In this document: one piece after another, positions 38,179 through 47,544 of the stretch
Layout of the letters: the number at the start of each line of letters is the position of its first letter
Numbering within the stretch: position 1 is the first letter of the stretch
Source: Marinomonas sp. UCMA 3892
GTDB lineage: Bacteria > Pseudomonadota > Gammaproteobacteria > Pseudomonadales > Marinomonadaceae
Direction: 5' to 3'
Assembly: GCF_012726345.1 (NCBI RefSeq)
Contig: NZ_PTXN01000008.1
Coordinates: 240,589 to 304,588 of the forward strand
DNA length: 64,000 bases
The notes under the pieces: generated by a model
What the model saw: only the letters and a program-made list of their open reading frames with translations
Database searches by the model: none
What the model was told of the DNA's origin: nothing
Translations under genes and position numbers: made by a program

Positions 38179-39828
38179 TTATAGAGTGCAAGGGTAAATC
38201 GATTTTACATCCATGGTATTTTTGATACTGCCATCAGGCATCATCATATCTCCGTGAATATAACCGCCGCGACTGCGATAAATTGGCACCAATTCACGTT
38301 GACCTTGTTTCGCGGCAATAAGGCTGAGTAGGGCGAGCGGTTCGATATCGTCGAATCGGCAGTGAATATGTTTGTGGCTAGCCGTAAAAAGCTCTCGATT
38401 AGCACTGCGTTCAAATATGTTTTCTCCCAACTTTTCTGCAAGGGTTAAGTAGCTCGCGTTTTTAGTTGCTTGATACATTTCTAAGGTGGCAAATAGGAAT
38501 AGAGGTTCGTCTGCCTTGGTTTGCAGATTGACGTTTGGTTCATCGCTATCCCAATTGCCAAGATCAAAATGTTTTGCCATAGCGCAGACGGTAGCCCAAA
38601 TGATATTGCTCTGGTTCCCAACCGAACAGTTTTCTGTCCAGTTAGTGACGTAAGCAAGAAAAACATGAGAAGGAACAGGACGACGAATAATTTCTACGCC
38701 CTTTTTACCATAATAACCGTAACGAGGAATTTGTTGTCCTGTTAGGTCTTTGCCATCGGCGAACATGGGCTTGATTTCATTTGTATTGGCATCGTAGGCG
38801 TAATACGCCCAGGCCTCTAAGCCTTCCGTCGTCCAATCTAATAGCCGTTTACCATCCTTACCAAGCTCTCTTGCGAGTAGCGTTTGCGCTAGACCGCAGT
38901 CCCCATAAATTCCTTCTGGCCCATTAAGAGCCTCTTCATCCATTTTGAACAAGACCCAAGCTTCTTTCGCCACATCGCCGTATTCTGGGCCAAATTGTCG
39001 CTGCGCCCTGTCGCCCCAAAACGAGAAAGTGTATTGCGGATCATTTTCGTCTTCTGGCGCGTCGCCAGTTTTTAATGGGCGATTGTATTGGTAACAACCA
39101 AGCTTTGTGTCTGGATGGCGGCTGTTGACGTATTGACTCATTAAAAACTCTGCCCAAGAAAGGGCTTTTTCATCGTGATCTAGCTTATAGAGCATTCCTG
39201 CGCTGAACACGAGATCGTTGCCGATATTCACAAAAGACAAACCTTTCATTTCGCGTAGTGGCTCTAGGTGTTTATTCTGTGGTCTATCCCAAAAAGTCGC
39301 TTCATCGAATTCTAATCCATAGCTGCCGTGGCGAGACATTTCCATATTGTCCCAGTTTGTCACATGACAATTCCAAATAGCCTTGATCATTCGGCTGGTG
39401 GCGGTTGGATTGGTTTCATACATGAGTTCATAAAACGGGCAATGGTGTTTGAGTTCGTGCACCATATTCTTATTTTCTGGCCCTACGGTATTTAGCGTTT
39501 TCAAATCAAGAAAAGAGTGACCACCCCAACGAATAAGGCCACTAGAATCGGCATGATCAAAATGCCATTGGATCGCCTCTTGCGCGGCTTGTTTGTATTT
39601 TGGTTGATTGGTTAACGAGCTTAATCCACAAAAAAAGCGGAACAAATTTTGTTGGCTGGCAATATTGGACAGTTCCCATTCGGTGCCGTCGGTATTTTTC
39701 CATGTTACTGGCTTATTATTAAAAGTGTTGCAGCCATCAAAGAAAAGCGGTGTTCCGTGGTACGGGTCATGATAGTTTTGAAGAATGGTATTGGCGTAGT
39801 GGGTTAGGTAATCCAGCATATTTTGCAT
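38179..39828 (-). CDS. Family 2 polysaccharide lyase (pectate lyase, PL2/PelW-like), cytoplasmic
   Basis: A 549-residue (alpha/alpha) barrel protein resembling PL2 exo-pectate lyases such as Dickeya PelW and YePL2A. Conserved blocks are LSNIASQQNLFRFFCGLSSL, WHFDHADSSGLIRWGGHSFL, MVHELKHHCPFYELMY and MEMSRHGSYG. Numbering from ATG 39828, His104, Glu125, Arg166 and His167 keep, as I recall it, exactly the spacing of the YePL2A metal and catalytic residues (109/130/171/172). There is no signal peptide, so it should act on imported oligogalacturonides. ATG 39861 is possible but lacks a ribosome site. It stands alone, without a pectin-use cluster. An epimerase of the AGE type was considered and fits less well. 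Confidence 0.78.
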   Translation of the reverse strand: MQNMLDYLTHYANTILQNYHDPYHGTPLFFDGCNTFNNKPVTWKNTDGTEWELSNIASQQNLFRFFCGLSSLTNQPKYKQAAQEAIQWHFDHADSSGLIRWGGHSFLDLKTLNTVGPENKNMVHELKHHCPFYELMYETNPTATSRMIKAIWNCHVTNWDNMEMSRHGSYGLEFDEATFWDRPQNKHLEPLREMKGLSFVNIGNDLVFSAGMLYKLDHDEKALSWAEFLMSQYVNSRHPDTKLGCYQYNRPLKTGDAPEDENDPQYTFSFWGDRAQRQFGPEYGDVAKEAWVLFKMDEEALNGPEGIYGDCGLAQTLLARELGKDGKRLLDWTTEGLEAWAYYAYDANTNEIKPMFADGKDLTGQQIPRYGYYGKKGVEIIRRPVPSHVFLAYVTNWTENCSVGNQSNIIWATVCAMAKHFDLGNWDSDEPNVNLQTKADEPLFLFATLEMYQATKNASYLTLAEKLGENIFERSANRELFTASHKHIHCRFDDIEPLALLSLIAAKQGQRELVPIYRSRGGYIHGDMMMPDGSIKNTMDVKSIYPCTL

Positions 39829-40087
39829 TGTATTTATCCGTGTTTTTATTCTTTCCCTCATCTTAAAGGAGATTTTTGTTTGTCACCAGAAATAATTAAA
39901 ACATTGTTTCATTTAATTTTCTATGCCTGTTTAGCTTACTAGATTTGTTAGTTTTTATTAAGAATGATTTATTAATGCATACGTTTTCTCTATCGGCGTA
40001 GTCTTAATTTCGATTGCCACAATTGGTGCTCTTCTTTAGTGTTGCTAACATTCGCAACATGCCATTAAAAAAATACAAGAGACCAAA

Positions 40088-41560
40088 ATGAACGAAGTAC
40101 TCACGACGTTACAACCAACCGCAATTTGGCGTCATTTCCAAACATTATGTAATACACCGCGTCCGTCATATCACGAAGCAGCATTAAGAGAGCATCTAAT
40201 TCAATGGGCGACGGATTTAGGCCATGAAACCTATGTTGACCCAGTGGGAAACCTGCTAATACGCAAAGCCGCCAGCAAAGGCATGGAAGACAGCGAAACC
40301 GTTGTCTTACAAGGCCATTTGGACATGGTGGCACAGAAGAATGCTGATATTGACCACGACTTCACCAGAGACCCGATTATCACGCAAGTGATCGATGGCT
40401 GGGTTCAAGCCACCGGAACAACGCTTGGTGCTGACAATGGCATTGGTGTGGCTGCTGCGATGGCGGTGTTGGAATCGACTGATTTAGCTCACGGGCCAAT
40501 TGAAGCCTTGTTCACCATCGAAGAAGAAACCAGCTTACGTGGTGCATTGCAGCTTGAAGAGGGCATTCTAAAAGGTAAAATCCTACTAAATTTGGATTCG
40601 GAAGACCGTGGTGATGTGTACATCGGCTGTGCTGGTGGTATGGACATCAATGTGGCAAAACAATACCCCATCGTGGCAGCTGGCAGTGATAAAAAAGCCT
40701 TCAAAATAACTGTGTCGGGCTTACGTGGCGGACATTCAGGTTTGGATATTCACAAAGGCCGCGCCAGTGCGAACGTGCTTATTGTGCGCTTGTTAAACCT
40801 TCTTAAAGAGCGCTGTGACTTTGGTTTAAGCTCGTTTACTGGTGGAACACTGCGCAACGCTATTTCTCGAGACGCCGTAGCGACGATTAATATAAGTGAC
40901 AAAGACCAAGCCAAGTTATTTGCTTTTATCGAAGAGTTCGAAAAAGCCACTAAGGCCGAATTTATCACCACGGAAGCGAATTTGATGGTGACGTTAGAAA
41001 CGGCTGAATTGGATACTGAACTGGTAGCAAACGACAAAGATGCCTTATTAAACGCCATGTTCTGTGCACCACACGGCGTTCATCGCATGAGTGCAGACTT
41101 GGAAGGTGTGACAGAAACCTCCTGTAACTTTGGCGTGATCAATCTACGCAATACGACTGACGGCAAGAAAGTCTTTGATGCCTGTTTGCTGGTACGTTCC
41201 CTTGTCGACTCCGCCGTGGAACATCTTGCTTACGTGGCAAAATCTGCCTTCTCATTAATTCAAGCTTACGTGAAACTCGAAAATGGCTACCCAGGCTGGC
41301 GCCCAGATCCAAATGCTGGCTTGCTAAAGCATTTCTTAACGGTTCATACCGACGTCATGGGTCACGAAGCCAATGTGAAAGTGATTCATGCTGGCCTTGA
41401 ATGCGGAATCATCGGCGCGAAATACCCAGGCATGGAAATGGTGTCATTCGGCCCAAATATCCGCGGTGCCCATTCACCTACTGAACGCATGGAGATAGAC
41501 TCCGTTGGGGATTTTTGGCGACTACTTGTCGCGCTATTGGAATCCGTTCCAAAGGCTTAA
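40088..41560 (+). CDS. pepD: Aminoacyl-histidine dipeptidase (peptidase D)
   Basis: An M20C cytosolic dipeptidase that releases histidine from Xaa-His dipeptides and acts in peptide turnover. Metal-binding motifs are VVLQGHLDMVAQKN (His and Asp), GTTLGADNGIGVAAAMA (bridging Asp), FTIEEETSLRGA (Glu pair), and GPNIRGAHSPTERM near the end. Its 490 residues equal E. coli PepD. It precedes a non-coding stretch of more than 600 bases. Confidence 0.95.
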   Translation: MNEVLTTLQPTAIWRHFQTLCNTPRPSYHEAALREHLIQWATDLGHETYVDPVGNLLIRKAASKGMEDSETVVLQGHLDMVAQKNADIDHDFTRDPIITQVIDGWVQATGTTLGADNGIGVAAAMAVLESTDLAHGPIEALFTIEEETSLRGALQLEEGILKGKILLNLDSEDRGDVYIGCAGGMDINVAKQYPIVAAGSDKKAFKITVSGLRGGHSGLDIHKGRASANVLIVRLLNLLKERCDFGLSSFTGGTLRNAISRDAVATINISDKDQAKLFAFIEEFEKATKAEFITTEANLMVTLETAELDTELVANDKDALLNAMFCAPHGVHRMSADLEGVTETSCNFGVINLRNTTDGKKVFDACLLVRSLVDSAVEHLAYVAKSAFSLIQAYVKLENGYPGWRPDPNAGLLKHFLTVHTDVMGHEANVKVIHAGLECGIIGAKYPGMEMVSFGPNIRGAHSPTERMEIDSVGDFWRLLVALLESVPKA

Positions 41561-41604
41561 TTTCCGTAGTTTTCCTCTCATTAGCATTGAGCTGCAAGGT
41601 TATT

Positions 41605-41651
41605 CCGCCCCGCTGGGCGGGTAACTTTTTGCAAGCGCCCAAAAAGTAACC
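41605..41651. repeat. Double-hairpin palindromic repeat
   Basis: CCGCCC-CGCT-GGGCGG (41605-41620) is followed directly by GGTAACTTTTTG / CAAAAAGTAACC (41620-41651, 11 of 12 bases pair). Elements with GGGCGGGTTACTTTTTG...CAAAAAGTAACC character are, as I recall, common multi-copy intergenic repeats in marine gammaproteobacteria. Confidence 0.6.
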
Positions 41652-41795
41652 AAAAATTCGCTTTAAGATCTTTAATGCCTGATTTCTTTCATAGGCGCAT
41701 AATTGTTACCTACGCTCCTTGTATTGAAAGGCATAGATTGCTCTTGTTGGTAGAGATCCTCTTTCTGTTAATGACTATGAAACTCCATAAAGTCG

Positions 41796-41811
41796 CGCAA
41801 TCAGGATTGCG
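41796..41811. repeat. Short perfect hairpin
   Basis: CGCAATC-AG-GATTGCG, 7-base arms and a two-base loop, with no T tract. Confidence 0.4.
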
Positions 41812-41908
41812 TCGAACTGACTTCATTAGGAGATGCCTTTTTTCGTAGGGCCTGATGAGTGCCACTATTCTTAATTTTAAAAAAAGCGCTGTTTAAAGCG
41901 AAGCTTTC

Positions 41909-41940
41909 ACTTGTAAGTCGTGGCTTTAGCCCGACAGCCA
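41909..41940. repeat. REP-like palindromic element (degenerate)
   Basis: GTAAGTCGTGGCTTTAGCCCGACAGC resembles the widespread GTAGGTCGGGCTTTAGCCCGAC repeat of gammaproteobacterial intergenic regions; here two arm positions have decayed. Confidence 0.5.
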
Positions 41941-42183
41941 ACCTCTAACATTTTCCAAGTATGGCTACCTGTATTAACTTACTATCTATTTTTCTAAAAT
42001 CTAAATCATTACGTGTTTAGTTTCTTCAAATAAAACCATTGTGCCGGTTTTGTAGTGGCGGCGTGCCAGAAAGTCTCCTAGTATCAAGCAACGAAAAATT
42101 TAAAGTGTTGGAAAAAAGGTTGTAAATTAATTGAACAACGCTTTGCCTACAGAATAATCATAATTCTATAAGAAGGGATGAAA

Positions 42184-43356
42184 ATGAATGAGTTGATAGA
42201 TGAGGAGTTGTTCTCTCAAATTGAAGAGCATTTGAAATGTAGTGAGCAAAGTTGGTTACTAGGTGCAGGGATTAGCTTCGACGCTAAACTACCGCTCATG
42301 TACCCTTTAACAAACAAAGTTAAGAAAGATGTAGAAAGTAGTCACAAACAACTATTTGACGAAATTATCACTCCCTTATTTGAAGAGTTGCCTGAGAGCT
42401 GTCATGTAGAGCATGTTCTAAGTCATCTTGGTGATTATGCTGCTTTGGCTGACAGAAATAAGGATAAGAGAACTAAAATTAATGGTAGTGAAGTTGAGTT
42501 AGCCTGCCTTGAAGAAGTTCATAATATAATCTTAGAATCCATATCAAATGTGATTCGGTGTGGCTATTTAGAAGACAAAGACGGCAACACAATTGAAGAA
42601 GGTACTTTGTCTAAGCCAATAGTTGATATCACTGCTCATTTAGACTTTGTAGATACACTTTTTAACCATGCATCTGCTGGTGTTTTCGAGCGAAGAAAAG
42701 CCGTTAATATTTTTACAACCAATTACGACACCCTTTTAGAGGATGCCTTAGCTTTAAATAAAGTCCCATATTGGGACGGTTTTTCGGGAGGAGCTGTAGC
42801 TCATCGTATCCAGAGATATGGAGAGCCCGCACCACTATTTGGGCAGCGTGCGAACTTAATTAAGATGCATGGTTCGATAGATTGGTTTCTCTGTGACAAG
42901 GGGTATGTGTGGAGAGTGAGAGACAATGATCTATACCCAAAAGTAGATCGTCGAGTTCTAATTTATCCCCAAGCCACAAAGTACATTGCAACTCAGCAAG
43001 ATCCTTTTTCAACTCAATTTGACTTATTCAGGAAATCACTCAATTCTACAAATAGTAATGTTCTCGCGGTATGTGGTTATAGTTTTGGCGATGATCACAT
43101 TAATAATGAAGTTGAGTTTGCTTTATCTAAAGAAGATAACAAAACCGTATTGCTGGCTTTTTTAGAGTGTAAGGATGAAATACCGACTTGTTTAGAAAGG
43201 TGGCGTAGTTCAAATTTTGGCTCAAGAGTTATTATTGCTTCGATACATGGTTTATATGTCGGAAAGCAAGGGCCATTCAAAAGAACTAAAGACGATGATT
43301 ATTGGTGGACATTTAAAGGTGTGACATCAGTACTAAAGAATGGATGCGAGGTTTAG
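42184..43356 (+). CDS. SIR2-family NAD-hydrolase-type defence protein
   Basis: A 390-residue protein with a SIR2 domain, the effector half of SIR2-HerA anti-phage systems, where SIR2 depletes NAD in infected cells. NAD-site motifs are visible: WLLGAGIS (24-31), IFTTNYDTLLEDAL, NLIKMHGSIDWF, and AVCGYSFGDDHIN. No enzymatic proof is possible from sequence. ATG 42184 has AGAAGGG six bases upstream; ATG 42178 lies too close to that site. The herA gene follows after two bases, so the proteins are made together. Confidence 0.85.
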   Translation: MNELIDEELFSQIEEHLKCSEQSWLLGAGISFDAKLPLMYPLTNKVKKDVESSHKQLFDEIITPLFEELPESCHVEHVLSHLGDYAALADRNKDKRTKINGSEVELACLEEVHNIILESISNVIRCGYLEDKDGNTIEEGTLSKPIVDITAHLDFVDTLFNHASAGVFERRKAVNIFTTNYDTLLEDALALNKVPYWDGFSGGAVAHRIQRYGEPAPLFGQRANLIKMHGSIDWFLCDKGYVWRVRDNDLYPKVDRRVLIYPQATKYIATQQDPFSTQFDLFRKSLNSTNSNVLAVCGYSFGDDHINNEVEFALSKEDNKTVLLAFLECKDEIPTCLERWRSSNFGSRVIIASIHGLYVGKQGPFKRTKDDDYWWTFKGVTSVLKNGCEV

Positions 43357-43358
43357 TT

Positions 43359-45200
43359 ATGTTTGCACCAGCTGATGAGCTAAAAATTGGGCAAGTTGTT
43401 GAGGTTTCAGGGACTAGTATTAAAGTTGAGATTTCTGACAAAATTTCAGAGCTCTCTAGAACGTTTAATGGTCGAGTTTATCCTATAGGCCAAATAGGCA
43501 GTATGGTTAAAATTCATTATGGGCGAAAAATAATTTTTGGTTTAGTAACAATGCTCCGAATGCGTTCTGAGGAGTTGATAGAATCAGGAATCCCTGTGAG
43601 CGCTGATTCGGATCAGCGAGTGATGGAAGTCCAGTTGCTTGCAGAAGGTAGCTGGAATAATTCTAGTTCTAAACTAGCTTTTAAGCGCGGTATTAAAACC
43701 TATCCACTTCCTCAACAAGGTGTATTCCTATTAACCAATGAAGAAATTTCTTTTGTCTACCGTTCTGCTGAAGGATCAAGAGATGAAACTGTAGATCCAT
43801 TAGTGCCTTTTGCTGTTTACAGTGCATCTGAATCAACCCCTTGCAGAGCTAACATAAACAAAATGTTTGGAATGCATTGTGCTGTGCTTGGATCAACCGG
43901 ATCAGGAAAATCTGGAACCGTAGCTGCTATTATTCATAGTGTTCTTTCCCATAAAAATAAAGAAAAAGAATTATCACCTCAGATTGTGGTAATCGACCCA
44001 CATGGTGAATATGGTTCAGCTTTTAAGGCTAGGGCTGTTCGATATCGTGCTTACGATATTGTCGCTGGGGAAGATAATCAGGAAGAAATACAGCTACCTT
44101 ACTGGTTGATGTCGAGTGATGAATTTACTAACTTGATCATTGGTAAGACTGAAGAAAGTGCTACGAGTCAAAATAACGTAGTTCAAAAAGCACTTGCTCA
44201 TGCAAGGATGGTTGCTGCCGGAATTGTAAAACCTTGTCCAAGGCTATTTGATACAGATGCTTTAAGTCATCTAGAAAACTCAGATGATGCAGATTTTTTT
44301 GAGGGTAAAGATAACTCCGATATTCTGGAATTCGATCGAGACAAGCCAAGGCCATTTTGCTTGGATGAATTTGAGTGCCATATTAGATTTATTCAAGGCG
44401 GCCGATTTAAAAAGGGGACAAAAAATCTTGAAACACTACCTGCTACTGAATTGGCTAAATCTCGCATCCCATCAGTCTTAGATAAATTGAGAGTTCTCAG
44501 GAGAGATACTCGTCTTTCTTTCATGATGAAATCTTGGCAAGGTATTGATGAAGACATCAAATTGCATCAAGTGCTGAATCAATTTGTTGGTGCGCCTAAG
44601 CTGGAAGGCAAAGATATTAGAATAGTCGATATTTCTGGGCTGCCAAATGAAGTAGCGGGCCCTCTTACTGCGTTGATCGCTAGATTACTGTTTCAGTATA
44701 AAGTGTTTCAGACACAGGAAGAAAAAGAGAAAGACCCTATTTTACTGGTTTGTGAAGAAGCGCATAGGTATGTTCCAGATCACGGAGAAGCCCAGTATGC
44801 AGCAGCTCAAGGAGCAATAAGACGTATAGCAAGAGAAGGAAGAAAGTACGGAATAGGTCTAATGCTCGTTAGTCAGAGGCCTGCCGATGTTGATAGTACT
44901 GTAATATCTCAGTGTGGTACGTGGGTCGTATTAAGACTTACAAACTCAGCTGATCAGCAGCATGTCGCACGCTTTCTACCTGATGGATTATCTGGAATGG
45001 TGGGTGCGTTACCAATATTATCTCAACAGGAAGCAATATTTGTTGGTGAGGGTGCAGCACTGCCTTCTAGAATTAGAATTAGAGATTTAACAGAAGATCA
45101 ACTACCGAAATCAAGTACGATTCCGTTTGCTAAAGGATGGGCTTGTGAGCGTTTAGATCTAGATAAATTAGAGGAAATCTCTAATAGGATGTGTAATTAA
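43359..45200 (+). CDS. HerA-family hexameric ATPase of the SIR2-HerA pair
   Basis: A 613-residue FtsK/HerA ATPase. The N-terminal barrel (HAS) domain is at about 1-150, then Walker A GSTGSGKSG (178-186, Lys184), IVVIDPHGEY, a helical insertion, and Walker B LLVCEEAHRYVP. Sensor and arginine-finger segments are EGRKYGIGLMLVSQRPADVD and SQCGTWVVLRLTNSADQ. HerA usually pairs with nuclease NurA; here its partner is SIR2. ATG 43359 has GAGG seven bases upstream and follows the SIR2 stop; the longer frame would overlap. The cassette ends at a terminator. Its codons look more AT-rich than the flanks, consistent with transfer. Confidence 0.9.
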   Translation: MFAPADELKIGQVVEVSGTSIKVEISDKISELSRTFNGRVYPIGQIGSMVKIHYGRKIIFGLVTMLRMRSEELIESGIPVSADSDQRVMEVQLLAEGSWNNSSSKLAFKRGIKTYPLPQQGVFLLTNEEISFVYRSAEGSRDETVDPLVPFAVYSASESTPCRANINKMFGMHCAVLGSTGSGKSGTVAAIIHSVLSHKNKEKELSPQIVVIDPHGEYGSAFKARAVRYRAYDIVAGEDNQEEIQLPYWLMSSDEFTNLIIGKTEESATSQNNVVQKALAHARMVAAGIVKPCPRLFDTDALSHLENSDDADFFEGKDNSDILEFDRDKPRPFCLDEFECHIRFIQGGRFKKGTKNLETLPATELAKSRIPSVLDKLRVLRRDTRLSFMMKSWQGIDEDIKLHQVLNQFVGAPKLEGKDIRIVDISGLPNEVAGPLTALIARLLFQYKVFQTQEEKEKDPILLVCEEAHRYVPDHGEAQYAAAQGAIRRIAREGRKYGIGLMLVSQRPADVDSTVISQCGTWVVLRLTNSADQQHVARFLPDGLSGMVGALPILSQQEAIFVGEGAALPSRIRIRDLTEDQLPKSSTIPFAKGWACERLDLDKLEEISNRMCN

Positions 45201-45245
45201 CGTGTTCGTTACTACCCAATAAACTCATTTTTGTATACTTAACCC

Positions 45246-45283
45246 AAGGCAATGTTTCCAGCAAACATTGCCTTTTCTTTTTT
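45246..45283 (+). terminator. Terminator of the SIR2-HerA cassette
   Basis: AAGGCAATGTTT and AAACATTGCCTT are 12-base perfect arms with a five-base loop, followed by a T-rich tail. Confidence 0.92.
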
Positions 45284-45358
45284 AAAAATGCGTTTAAAGA
45301 AAGGGCGAGGGTGAGGCGTTAGAATATGCCATAATAGCCAAATCGAAGATGAGGTTAG

Positions 45359-46216
45359 ATGATGGATTCACAGGCGCTGACGATAGAATTGGATGATGAG
45401 CAGTTTGAGGCGGTTTTGGGTGACAATTTGTTGTCATCGTTACTTTCTAAGGGTGCGGATGTTCGTTATGGTTGTCGCGCTGGGGCTTGTGGTGCGTGTC
45501 GTCTTTATGATGCGAGTAATTGTGAGTCGATTCTTTCCTGCCAAACGACGGTTTCTTCGGCTATGTCGTTAACTCGGCAAATGCCGGCTGAGTCTTCCTC
45601 TTTTACCGTTTTAAGCAGTACTTCCCTTGATGAGGTTTCTATTGAGTTGACTCTTTTAGGGCCAAGTGACGAATCCTTCGGTGATCGCGTTTTTGTGTCT
45701 TTTCCCTTTGAAAAATTATCTGATGAGCAAGCTCATTTTTATGAATGCATGGCATTGAATCCTGCCGGAGCGTCTTTAAAAGTCGTGTTGCATAAAGCGC
45801 AGTTATGCGACAAGGATTGGCTGCGTGCCTTAGCGCTTTCGTCTGATAATAAGGTGGATGTTCAATTATCAACGGGCGTTAGAAAAGGGCGCTTGTTGTT
45901 CGAAATGGACATTACCGATGCGCCTGTGGTGGTTATTTGCTCTCCTGAAAATGCGATTTTTGAATTTTACTGGCGTGAAGCTTTGTTGGATTACACACCA
46001 ATGTTTCTTGGGCATTTTGCTTTGTATGCAAATAATGATCTGACGCTTAGTTTGGCGGATGATGCGCTTATGGGTTTTCTTCAAGAGGCGTTGGCGAATT
46101 CTGGCAGCACATCTCTACAACTTATTTATCATGGTCAAAATGTGTCTGCGAAGGATTGGAGTTTATTGCTGCGTCCTTTGCGGATTCATCCGAATCAGCT
46201 GCATTTTGTTCGGTAA
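45359..46216 (+). CDS. 2Fe-2S ferredoxin-domain protein of unknown role
   Basis: A 285-residue protein. The N-terminal 70 residues are a 2Fe-2S ferredoxin domain with Cys39-x4-Cys44-x2-Cys47 in YGCRAGACGACRL and a final Cys61 in LSCQT; the gap to the last Cys is short. The rest is weakly like a ferredoxin-NADP reductase (GRLLFEMDITDAPVVVICSP resembles the nucleotide-binding strand), but clear FAD motifs are missing. No partner enzyme is visible. It is the first gene after the SIR2-HerA terminator and 50 bases before sbcD. ATG 45359 and ATG 45362 are both possible. Confidence 0.65.
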   Translation: MMDSQALTIELDDEQFEAVLGDNLLSSLLSKGADVRYGCRAGACGACRLYDASNCESILSCQTTVSSAMSLTRQMPAESSSFTVLSSTSLDEVSIELTLLGPSDESFGDRVFVSFPFEKLSDEQAHFYECMALNPAGASLKVVLHKAQLCDKDWLRALALSSDNKVDVQLSTGVRKGRLLFEMDITDAPVVVICSPENAIFEFYWREALLDYTPMFLGHFALYANNDLTLSLADDALMGFLQEALANSGSTSLQLIYHGQNVSAKDWSLLLRPLRIHPNQLHFVR

Positions 46217-46266
46217 CTTGGCCTATTTATTTTTATGCATGTTTTTATATTCAACGGATTCTATAA

Positions 46267-47544
46267 ATGAAAATTCTACACACCTCTGACTGGCATCTTG
46301 GTCAGCATTTTATGGGGAAATCTCGCCGCGATGAGCACAAAGCTTTCATTGACTGGCTATTGGCGCTGGTGGATAAAGAGTTTATCGATGCGGTGATCAT
46401 TGCTGGCGATGTGTTCGATACTGGTTCGCCACCAAGTTATGCGCGGGAAATGTATCACCAATTAGTTTTGGACATGAAGGCGCGTCAATGTCAGTTGGTG
46501 ATTGTCGCGGGTAATCATGATTCCGTTAGTATGCTAAATGAATCCAAGAGCTTGCTGACGTATCTGGATACGCAAGTGTCTAGTCAGGCGAACCTTGAGG
46601 ATATCGAATCTCATGTTATTCCGCTTAAAGACAAAAAGGGCGAGGTTGCTGCTTGGGTGTGTGCTGTGCCGTATTTACGCCCAAAAGATGTAATGCAAAG
46701 TGTTGCTGGGCAGTCTGAGCAAGATAAGAAGCTTAGTTTATTGCAGATGATTGGTGATTTTTATCAGCGAGTTTATGAAGCAGCTTGTGAGAAAAACAAA
46801 GCACTGAAAACACCTGTGCCGATTATTGGTACCGGGCATTTGACCGCAGTGGGCGGACAAGTGAGCGAGTCGGTGCGTGATCTTTATGTGGGTACTTTGG
46901 AAGCTTTGCCTACGTCGGTGTTTCCGGCGTTTGATTACCTTGCTCTTGGGCATATTCACCGAGCTCAGCCGATTAGTAAAAGTGGTCGGTTCCGTTACAG
47001 TGGTTCGCCGATTCCACTGAGCTTTGATGAGCTGGGTCGTGATAAGACTTTGGTTATGTTCGATACCGATTTATTAGGTGAAGACACTTTTGTTGAAGAC
47101 TTGTTTGCTGAGCCGACCGATCCTGTTCAATTAGTGACGATTCCTAATTTTCAGCCAATGGCGAGTTTGAAGGGCAACTTGAAGGAGGTCATTAAGCAGA
47201 TTTCTGCGTTAGAGTTGGCGGAAGATAAAACGCTTTGGTTGGAAGTGACGGTCATTGCCGACGAGTATCTGAGCGATGTGCATAAGCGTTTGTTAGAAGT
47301 CATTGACGGTAAGCCAATTGAGTTACTGAGGGTTATGCGTCGCAGCGCGGTAGAGAAAAAGAACGAAGGTTTCGAGGCACGTAAAACATTGTCGGAATTA
47401 ACTGTTGGTGATGTGTTTCAGCAGAGTCTTAAATCGAATTTAGAGCTGGATGAAGAAGAAAGCAAAATGTTGACTGAGTTGTTTCAAACTTGCCTAGTGG
47501 AATTGGAAGAGCATCAACAAGAAGGCGAGGAGAAGCAATCATGA
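46267..47544 (+). CDS. sbcD: Exonuclease SbcCD subunit D (Mre11-like)
   Basis: The nuclease half of the SbcCD complex, which cleaves hairpins and opens blocked DNA ends. The calcineurin-type phosphoesterase motifs are [10 protein letters not shown] (metal), [20 protein letters not shown] and [11 protein letters not shown]. The 425 residues match the family. It overlaps sbcC by four bases (ATGA), so the two are translated together. Confidence 0.95.
   Translation: MKILHTSDWHLGQHFMGKSRRDEHKAFIDWLLALVDKEFIDAVIIAGDVFDTGSPPSYAREMYHQLVLDMKARQCQLVIVAGNHDSVSMLNESKSLLTYLDTQVSSQANLEDIESHVIPLKDKKGEVAAWVCAVPYLRPKDVMQSVAGQSEQDKKLSLLQMIGDFYQRVYEAACEKNKALKTPVPIIGTGHLTAVGGQVSESVRDLYVGTLEALPTSVFPAFDYLALGHIHRAQPISKSGRFRYSGSPIPLSFDELGRDKTLVMFDTDLLGEDTFVEDLFAEPTDPVQLVTIPNFQPMASLKGNLKEVIKQISALELAEDKTLWLEVTVIADEYLSDVHKRLLEVIDGKPIELLRVMRRSAVEKKNEGFEARKTLSELTVGDVFQQSLKSNLELDEEESKMLTELFQTCLVELEEHQQEGEEKQS

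Larger units (their letters stand above)
41561..42183. other. Non-coding stretch between pepD and the SIR2-HerA cassette
   Basis: About 620 bases without a plausible gene. It contains at least three hairpin elements (41605-41651, 41796-41811, 41909-41940) and is likely debris of repeats at the border of an accessory cassette. Near the right end TTGAAC (42131) and AATAAT (42153), 16 bases apart, could form the cassette's promoter. Confidence 0.6.

Noticed and set aside
38179..39828. N-acylglucosamine 2-epimerase-type protein
   Set aside because: The barrel look is shared, but the His, Glu and Arg-His pattern and the flanking blocks fit PL2 pectate lyase better.
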